Assembly (NCBI GenBank): GCA_951217055.1
Contig: OX578282.1
Location: 10,727,877-10,791,876 of the forward strand
DNA from: Gerris lacustris
Lineage: Eukaryota > Arthropoda > Insecta > Hemiptera > Gerridae
Reading direction: 5' to 3'
DNA: 64,000 nt
Shown here one piece after another: positions 57,940-64,000 of this stretch (position 1 is its first letter; each line of letters begins with the position of its first letter). A program made the position numbers and the translations under genes. The notes below the pieces were generated by a model, which did no database searches, was not told the DNA's origin, and saw only the letters and a list, made by a program, of their open reading frames with translations.

Positions 57940-58330
57940 ACAGCCGGTTGAAATTAGTTGGGGTCCTTTTTGGGCTACATTTGACAAACCATCCATTTTT
58001 TTTTTTTTAAATCTTGCATAAGTACTTTTAAAGATATATACATATATGTGTTAATATTTAAGAACATTTTCTATGCATGAGGAAGAAAAACCAATGCCCT
58101 CGCACAAGGTCAAAATACCTATAGGAAAAACATTGGGCTAATTGTGATCTACCATCAAATTTAATTAAAATTGAAAGATTTTTATTTAAGTTATGGTAAT
58201 TATCAAAATTTTCGAAGAACAGACACAAATACCAAAAATGCTGTCTTGGAATTTTTGAAATCGGAGACATAAAATATGTTCTTCAGAACGATCACATAGC
58301 TTCCGTTACCCTTGGTAAACTCTGAAGCAA
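57940..58330 (+). repeat. Interspersed repeat copy, full-length-like
   Basis: Reads cagccggttgaaatta, gggctacatttgacaaacc, attgggctaattgtga, ttggaatttttgaaatcgga, and ends cttccgttacccttggtaa. It gives the order of blocks for the family seen as inverted pairs at 16395, 53004 and 62172. Confidence 0.7.
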
Positions 58331-58421
58331 AAATTATTTTCTGTTATGCAGATAACTTAATAAGCAAAAATTAATTAATAGTCTTTGGCTTGGCAATTAT
58401 TATGTATAAATGTAATATCTT

Positions 58422-58994
58422 TTATCTACGATTAATACGAAATATAAACATTATATCTTTGTTTAGATGCGTAGAAAGTGATTATATACGTACTTGTATT
58501 CATTGCGTATGCGCGTCTCATAGTTCTGAATAATTCCTCTTCTTTACCACGCTAGCGCGGTAAAGAAGAGGAATTCTTCAGCTTTACGCACGATTAGTGA
58601 GTTTGTTTACATTTTACAAAACTAATTTGGTGTTCTTTTATTAAAGTAACTGTTTATATCGAGTTTTTAGTGAAAAACAATGAGTGAATCAAGAGACTGA
58701 CTGAAATGTGGAGAATAATTCTCCTCCAGAAATAATTAATTTGGCAAAAAATACAACTCAAGAATTAATGCCATCTTTATCAAGAGAGAGATATGAACTT
58801 ACATACAGCAAGTTTATTTTTTTCTGTATTTATTATTTAAATCTATCAATCGTAGATAAAGTACGGTACGCAACTCGTGCGAAAACGGCATTTTGCATTG
58901 CTCGTGTGGTTTTACTACCCTCGCTGTCGCTCGGGTGCAAACTCCACACTCGCATGCAAAATGCTACTTTCCGCACTCGACGCGTAATGTACTA
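58422..58994 (+). mobile_element. Four-copy ~575-bp repeat, copy C (first of a head-to-tail dimer)
   Basis: Start TTATCTACGATTAATACG, hairpin 58532-58575 with a perfect 17-bp stem, ORF region, CAATCGTAGATAA at ~58848, second module AGTACGGTACGC to GCGTAATGTACT. It joins the next copy at GTACTATTATCTACG without spacer. Confidence 0.88.
58709..58845 (+). pseudogene. Mini ORF inside copy C, tyrosine-recombinase-like N-terminus (tentative)
   Basis: Reads NNSPPEIINLAKNTTQELMP then SLSRERYELTYSKFIFF before the palindrome. In copy D the same frame gives SLSKEKYEFTYRKFIKFF. The shape (L, S/K-R/K-E-x-Y, x-x-T/A-Y, x-x-F) resembles the core-binding domain start of tyrosine-recombinase-type proteins common in arthropod repeats. 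The first ATG is lost to a frameshift here; it is intact in copy A. It is too short to be functional by itself. Confidence 0.35.
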
Positions 58995-59572
58995 TTATCT
59001 ACGATTGATACGAAATATGAACATTGTATCTCTGTTTGGATACGTAGAAAGTGATTCTTTACGCACTTGAATTCATTGCTCATGCGTGTTTTTGTAATTC
59101 CTCTTTTTTCCGCCTTAGGGCGGTAAAAAAAGAAGAATTCTTCACCTTAACGCACGATTAGTGAGTTTGTTTACACCTAACAATATTAATTTGATATTTG
59201 TTTAATTAAAGCAATTGTTTATATCTAGTTTTTAGTGAAAAACAATAAGTGATTTAAGTGATTATGACGAAAATTAGGAGAATAATACTCCTCCCGAAAT
59301 AATTAATTCGGCACAAAATACAACTAATGAATTAATGTCATCTTTATCAAAAGAGAAATACGAATTTACATACAGGAAGTTTATTAAATTTTTTTCTTCT
59401 GTATTTATTATTAAAATCCAACAATCGTAGATAAAGTACGTTACGCAACTCGTGCGAAAACGGCATTTTGCTTTGCTCGTGTGGTTTTACTACCCTCACT
59501 GTCGCTCGGGTGCAAACTCCACACTCGTATGCAAAATGCTACTTTCCGCACTCGACGCGTAATGTACTATTA
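58995..59572 (+). mobile_element. Four-copy ~575-bp repeat, copy D (second of dimer)
   Basis: Same layout as copy C; hairpin 59096-59139 with a different stem sequence; ORF region [15 protein letters not shown] and SKEKYEFTYRKFIKF then SSVFIIKIQQS and TAG. C and D differ at many positions, so this is not a simple recent tandem duplication. Confidence 0.88.
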
Positions 59573-60020
59573 TAGCATTCAAAGTTTTAATCTGACATCA
59601 CCTGGTTAAGGATCTATATTAAGCCAGTGGTAGTGATTCTTGTATTAGAGTAATTAAGAGTTGTGTGAAGTGTGTCAGTAAAGCTTTAGTTCTGTGGACC
59701 CATATACAAGACTTTGTAATTTAATACATTACTATACGAGCTTTAGAAAGCCATGATCTAGTATCTAGTGTTTCATTGATGCCTTAATATCCGATCTACT
59801 CACTGGACCTCATCATCCGATATAAGTACCCTACAAAATAAACAAACCAAAATAAATTTTGACTTACATGAAATATAGCGTGAACCTAGAGCCGAACATA
59901 GTTCGTATATATAATCCAGAAAAAATGCACAATAATTTATTTATTGTCTAAATTTCGGCACTTCTTTTAGTCCACAGGCCACCATAAGACGTGAGTCGCT
60001 GATTGATAAAGTTTTCTTAC

Positions 60021-60122
60021 CATATGGAATCGCTTATTTATGCCTTGTCCACCGATGAATTGGGTATATGGCAACTGGGCGCTGGGCCATTTCTTTTTTG
60101 TTGACATGCCAAACTTGCCCTT
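60021..60122 (-). other. Candidate coding exon, 34 codons (minus copy)
   Basis: Same 102 bp with the same splice sites, inverted. The protein differs from the plus copy at two residues only (R to Q in TQFIGG; last K to M), and the frame is open in both. Confidence 0.4.
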
Positions 60123-60360
60123 CTGCGGGAACATTGAAAAGAGATAGATGAAGTTTTGATTTTCACAGGATCGTTGAATTAAATTATTTCAAAAACGTTT
60201 TCCTTTCAACGTCCCCGCAGAGCGATATGTTTGGGGCGGTGGCCACCCCAAACGGCCCACTCTTATCGGTGGCCACGTATACCACTGTTTTTAAAATAAT
60301 TTAATTAAACGATCCTGTGAAAATCAAAACTTTATCTATCTCTTTTCAATGTTCCCGCAG

Positions 60361-60462
60361 AAGGGCAAGTTTGGCATGTCAACAAAAAAGAAATGGCCCA
60401 GCGCCCAGTTGCCATATACCCGATTCATCGGTGGACAAGGCATAAATAAGCGATTCCATAAG
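60361..60462 (+). other. Candidate coding exon, 34 codons (plus copy)
   Basis: Acceptor cttttcaatgttcccgcag, donor gtaaga, phase 0 at both ends. Reads KGKFGMSTKKKWPSAQLPY, then TRFIGGQGINKRFHK. Basic, not a low-complexity product. I do not recognise the gene; KWPSAQLPY faintly recalls the first strand of astacin proteases (WPxxxIPY), which is too little to name it. Confidence 0.4.
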
Positions 60463-60519
60463 GTAAGAAAACTTTATCAATCAGCAACTCACTTCTTATG
60501 GTGGCCTGTGGACTATTTA

Positions 60520-62170
60520 GATTGCTACTCCCCATATAAAAAAAAACAGAGGGGAGTAACAATTTAGAGAAGGTGTACGGAATGTTCTTCTTTAGACTGT
60601 TACTTCCCTTAAAATAAACGAAGTGTGATATTCCTTTGTCCCAAAGTACATTGGACTAAACATCCCTTTGTCTTAATTGTTATTTAGTGAGACATTTATA
60701 TTCTAAAAAGAAACACAGGGTAGTATAGTAACAATCTAAAGAAGTACCAAAATTTCAAGGTTTAATATTATATATTATATAAAATTTAATTAGCATTTCA
60801 TTTTATCTCTTAATCTAATAATCTTAAGCTTTATCTGATAATAGATGGATTTTTGAGTATAGAGAGTTTAAGTAGTTATATAGATGACGATTTTAAATTT
60901 ATCAAATTTTATTTACAGATATACCTACATAATTAGTGTGGCACATAGCTTCCTCGCGTTCTACTTCTTATACTTTAATGATTTTATGTGTTAACAACCT
61001 ATTATTGTCAAATTTATTTAATTTTCCTCTGGTTTTCCAAATTCGTCAAAATGGATTTTCCCTCCAGCAGGGAGAAAAAGTGAACTTTCCTCCCTAGTTT
61101 ACAGGGAGGGAAGTTACTCATTGCACCCGGTCGGGTTAAACAGGGAGTAATGAAAAATAAGGGAATCATGAACTCTCATGATTCCCTCCAGTGTTGCCCT
61201 AGATAAAGCACAAGTAAATAAGCTTGGTGCTAATACACATTTCATTTACTAACTTTTGTTTAATGTCGAAATCTATAATGTCATCTTCACACATGTCATG
61301 TAACCTCCACAACGGTTGCCATAGTGATTCATCAGTAAAAGAAACAAACAAGTTAAAAGTGGAAACATAATTTCTAAATGTAGATTAACTAATCCATATT
61401 TAAATACATCAGTTGTCAACACCATTCAATACAAGACTCAGCTTCCAGCTGATTCTCCCATTTAATTTTATCATTGAAATTCAAATAATTATTATCTATA
61501 ATTTAATTTAACGTGATTAAACTTATTTAGAGAATTGTAAATATTATATCTAACTATATTTTTTAATAATAAATATAAACCTATGTATTTTTTTGGTTGA
61601 ATAACGTAATTTAAAATTAAAATCTTTTCATATTTTTTCTCCCTTCTGTAGGTAAAATCTTGTACATACCTTGGGAGTAAAAATCACTTGCACCCTCGCG
61701 ATAATTAACTCCCTCGGCTCCGCCTCGGGAGTAAACATAATAGTTCCCTCGGCTTCGCCTCAGGAACCAACTTCATCGCTCAGGGTGCAATCACTTACTT
61801 TCCTCCCTTGGTGCGTAAATAACTATGATTTTTCACATAAATTAAAGTATCAATTTGGCAAAATTAAAAGAGCATAGATGGTTGAAATTATAATCTGAGG
61901 CTATCTATGGTCTATTTTCGACAAACCATCCAAATTTCATAAACATCAGTTGTGTACTTTCGATGATATAGGTGTAAATAAATGTCTGTTTGTGCGCATG
62001 AAGAAGAAAAACAAATAGCGGCAGAAGGTTGAATTTTATGTGGGACCAACAATGGGCTAATTATGACCTACCATCCAAATTTCATTTAAGTCATATAAAA
62101 TGTTCCCTCAGGTCGGAAATGGTCCCCGGATTATAGTCCAGTCATTAGGTAGTTTCTTAAAACAAATTAT
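60520..62170. other. Intergenic stretch with short palindromic repeats
   Basis: 60525-60585 (ttgctactcccc / ggggagtaacaa) is a small hairpin. 61070-61185 and 61670-61815 carry aactccctcggctcc / gcctcgggagtaa-type palindromes. 61870-62110 is another copy of the repeat family at 57940. No gene is visible. Confidence 0.5.
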
Positions 62171-62171
62171 A

Positions 62172-63537
62172 CTGTAATTAAATGCGTACACAATATCATC
62201 CAAATTCCATTAAAATAAAAAATTATGATTTATACGGAGGAAATTTTATTAGAAAAGTGTTATCTGTATGACAGAAAATTATATTCCTTCCGAGCTTACA
62301 GAAGGTAGCGAAAGCTATATGGGCTATATATCGTTCTGAAAGATGAACATTTTTTATGTCTCAGATTTAAAAAATTCCAAAACAGTAATAGTCCAGATAG
62401 GTGCTAAAAAGGGGTGTTTTAAAACAAATTCTGGAGTAGTTCTGATTTTTTGCTCCTTTATGTTTTTTGGGGTGCTGATTACGAATCTGAGGTTTGCCAC
62501 CAAACATTTTTGTTGGAATTTGAGCTATAGCCAAAAAACACGAAAAAAAAATGTTTTTTCTCAGTTTTTTTTTCATAGAACTCAAAAACTATCAACGTTG
62601 GGTAATAAATCATTCATTACTAAAACAATCTGCATAACATTTCCTATAATAAAGATTCTTACTACATTTTTCGCCACACGTATCATTCAGGCTCAAACGC
62701 GGGTTGAAGTAAGCGTATTATTTTGACACTCAAGCTCAATAAAACACCAAGCGTGTTAAACGGCAGCGGGGTTCCATGCGAAGGGATATCTAATCTCGCA
62801 ACTACCTCCCTTCCCTTATTTTAAAATAATATATATTTGTTATTTAAACCGTGATATGAGGAGTTTTTTTTTTAAGTGGTGAGAAGTTATTGAAGCAAGA
62901 TAGTAAAGAAGTGAATAGGATGGTGGCTGGGGCTGGTGACAGTAGCGTATTCCTGGCTCTAGCTTTGGAAATAAAGAATTGGGTGTGGATTCGTTTCTGT
63001 GAGGAAGTATACAAAGTAATTATAATTGCTAATAATTGGAATGACAAAAAAATAATCGAAAAAGGTTCCTCTTCATAAAATCTCCAGCTTGTTCAATGGA
63101 CCTTTATGACATTACTTTTTTCAAATTGACCCTGTACCCAAAAAGTACAATTTTATAAAATCGTATATAATTCGATTTTTTGGCTATAGCTCAAATTCCA
63201 ACACAAATTTTTGGTGGCAAACCTCAGATTCGTAATCAGCACCCCAAAAAACATAAAGGAGCAAAAAATCAGAACTACTCCAGAATTTGTTTTAAAACAC
63301 CCCTTTTTAGCACCTATAATGACTGGACTATTACTGTTTTGGAATTTTTTAAATCTGAGACATAAAAAATGTTCATCTTTCAGAACGATCATATAGCTTT
63401 CGCTACCTTCTGTAAGCTCGGAAGGAATATAATTTTCTGTTATACAGATAACCCTTTTTTAATAAAATTTCTTCCGTATAAATCATATTTTTTTATTTTA
63501 ATGGAATTTGGATGATATTGTGTACGCACTCAATTAT
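62172..63537. mobile_element. Foldback element, ~365-bp arms, 640-bp centre
   Basis: Left arm 62172-62538 and right arm 63176-63537 are inverted copies (atgcgtacacaatatcatcc / ggatgatattgtgtacgca; gaagatgaacattttttatg equivalents; gtttgccaccaaacatttt / aaatttttggtggcaaac; ctatagccaaaaaa / tttttggctatag). The outer part of each arm includes the terminal block of the 57940 family. The centre contains a GC-richer ORF (62890-63078, 62 aa) that I do not recognise. Confidence 0.85.
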
Positions 63538-63539
63538 AT

Positions 63540-64000
63540 GTATATACCTAACATACATTCTCTTTATAACACCAATATCCGGCTCTGGTATAAATGTGAA
63601 CCTCTTTGTTCACAACTAGTAGCAAGAGAAAACTACTATTCCGCAATCTAATATTAACTTTCGCTTAATTCCAGTAGTGTAAAAGAATAGCGATAAACTT
63701 GTAGTCGCTCTCATAAGAATTCAAAGAAAAAAGAGATTAAATCGTACATCGCTGAATAATCAATTATCTGCATAGAGCATATACAGATCTTTTATTCCTA
63801 TCTTGCTGATCAGATTGGTTTTTTTTATGAATTAAAGTTATAAAAAGAAGTTCAATGGTATAGAAGAATCGAATCAAAAACCTATTTATTGTTGGGCTCA
63901 ACCTTTAAGAATTGCTTTTCTTTACGACTACACCTGTTGTTTGTAGACAACGGACATGTCATCATTTACCTTCTAAAGAGCTTTCTCCTGATACTCAACA
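63540..64000. other. Intergenic end of window
   Basis: AT-rich, no feature that I can support. Confidence 0.5.

Larger units (their letters stand above)
59968..60516. repeat. Inverted duplication of an exon-like segment
   Basis: Arms 59968-60190 and 60293-60516 are inverted near-identical copies (~223 bp). Each holds a 102-bp open segment between a good acceptor (ttcccgcag) and donor (gtaaga). The spacer ends in gtataccactg, inverted CAGTGGTATAC, like a hAT end. Confidence 0.85.

Noticed and set aside
62890..63078. 62-aa ORF in the centre of the foldback element as a transposon protein
   Set aside because: It reads well (VAGAGDSSVFLALALEIKNW) but I recognise no domain and see no codon or copy support; left as undetermined within the element.

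Overview
This window is eukaryotic nuclear DNA, very AT-rich, with GT-AG introns and dense DNA and retro-transposon debris. The mix of piggyBac-, hAT-, PIF/Harbinger-, Tigger- and mariner-like elements with several LINE families, and an animal-type CPSF2 protein, points to an arthropod, most likely an insect. I cannot name the species from sequence alone.

Only one host gene is clear. On the + strand, 20986-43494, is the complete coding region of CPSF2 (CPSF100, the catalytically inactive metallo-beta-lactamase/beta-CASP subunit of the cleavage and polyadenylation machinery). I could assemble 15 coding exons with consistent phases and GT-AG junctions, giving 740 residues over 22.5 kb. Introns range from 109 bp to 3.3 kb and are full of mobile elements: LINE remnants, a 602-bp Harbinger-like element, piggyBac-like elements, foldback elements and minisatellites.

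Upstream (1-20.9 kb) I see no confident host gene. It holds a TTAA-flanked piggyBac-like MITE (109-635), a TTA-flanked Harbinger-like MITE (2497-2712), a 51-bp minisatellite (3263-3467), a foldback element (5136-5874), an 8-bp-TSD hAT MITE (7326-7609), a decayed mariner transposase (9651-10350), a 29-bp minisatellite (10617-10831), a second piggyBac-like element with a transposase start remnant (13322-13707), and a 2.6-kb hAT-type element carrying a 62-bp satellite array (16192-18821). A few exon-like segments (11252-11304, 11743-11885) remain unassigned.

Downstream (43.5-64 kb) is mobile-element territory: a Tigger-like MITE, hairpin elements, a piggyBac-like element split by a recent 5'-truncated LINE with a 14-bp target duplication (46605-49908), several large inverted-repeat elements, a hAT element with a 30-base G run, and a head-to-tail dimer of a ~575-bp repeat that occurs four times in the window.

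The most unusual signals are: (1) inverted-repeat elements of unrelated sequence that share a hammerhead-ribozyme-like core (CTGANGA, stem, GAAAC); (2) the four-copy ~575-bp repeat with a hairpin that shows compensatory changes and a tiny ORF resembling the N-terminal domain of tyrosine-recombinase-type proteins; (3) an exon-like segment with both splice sites, duplicated as an inverted pair at 60 kb; and (4) a very high density of foldback structures, eleven in 64 kb.
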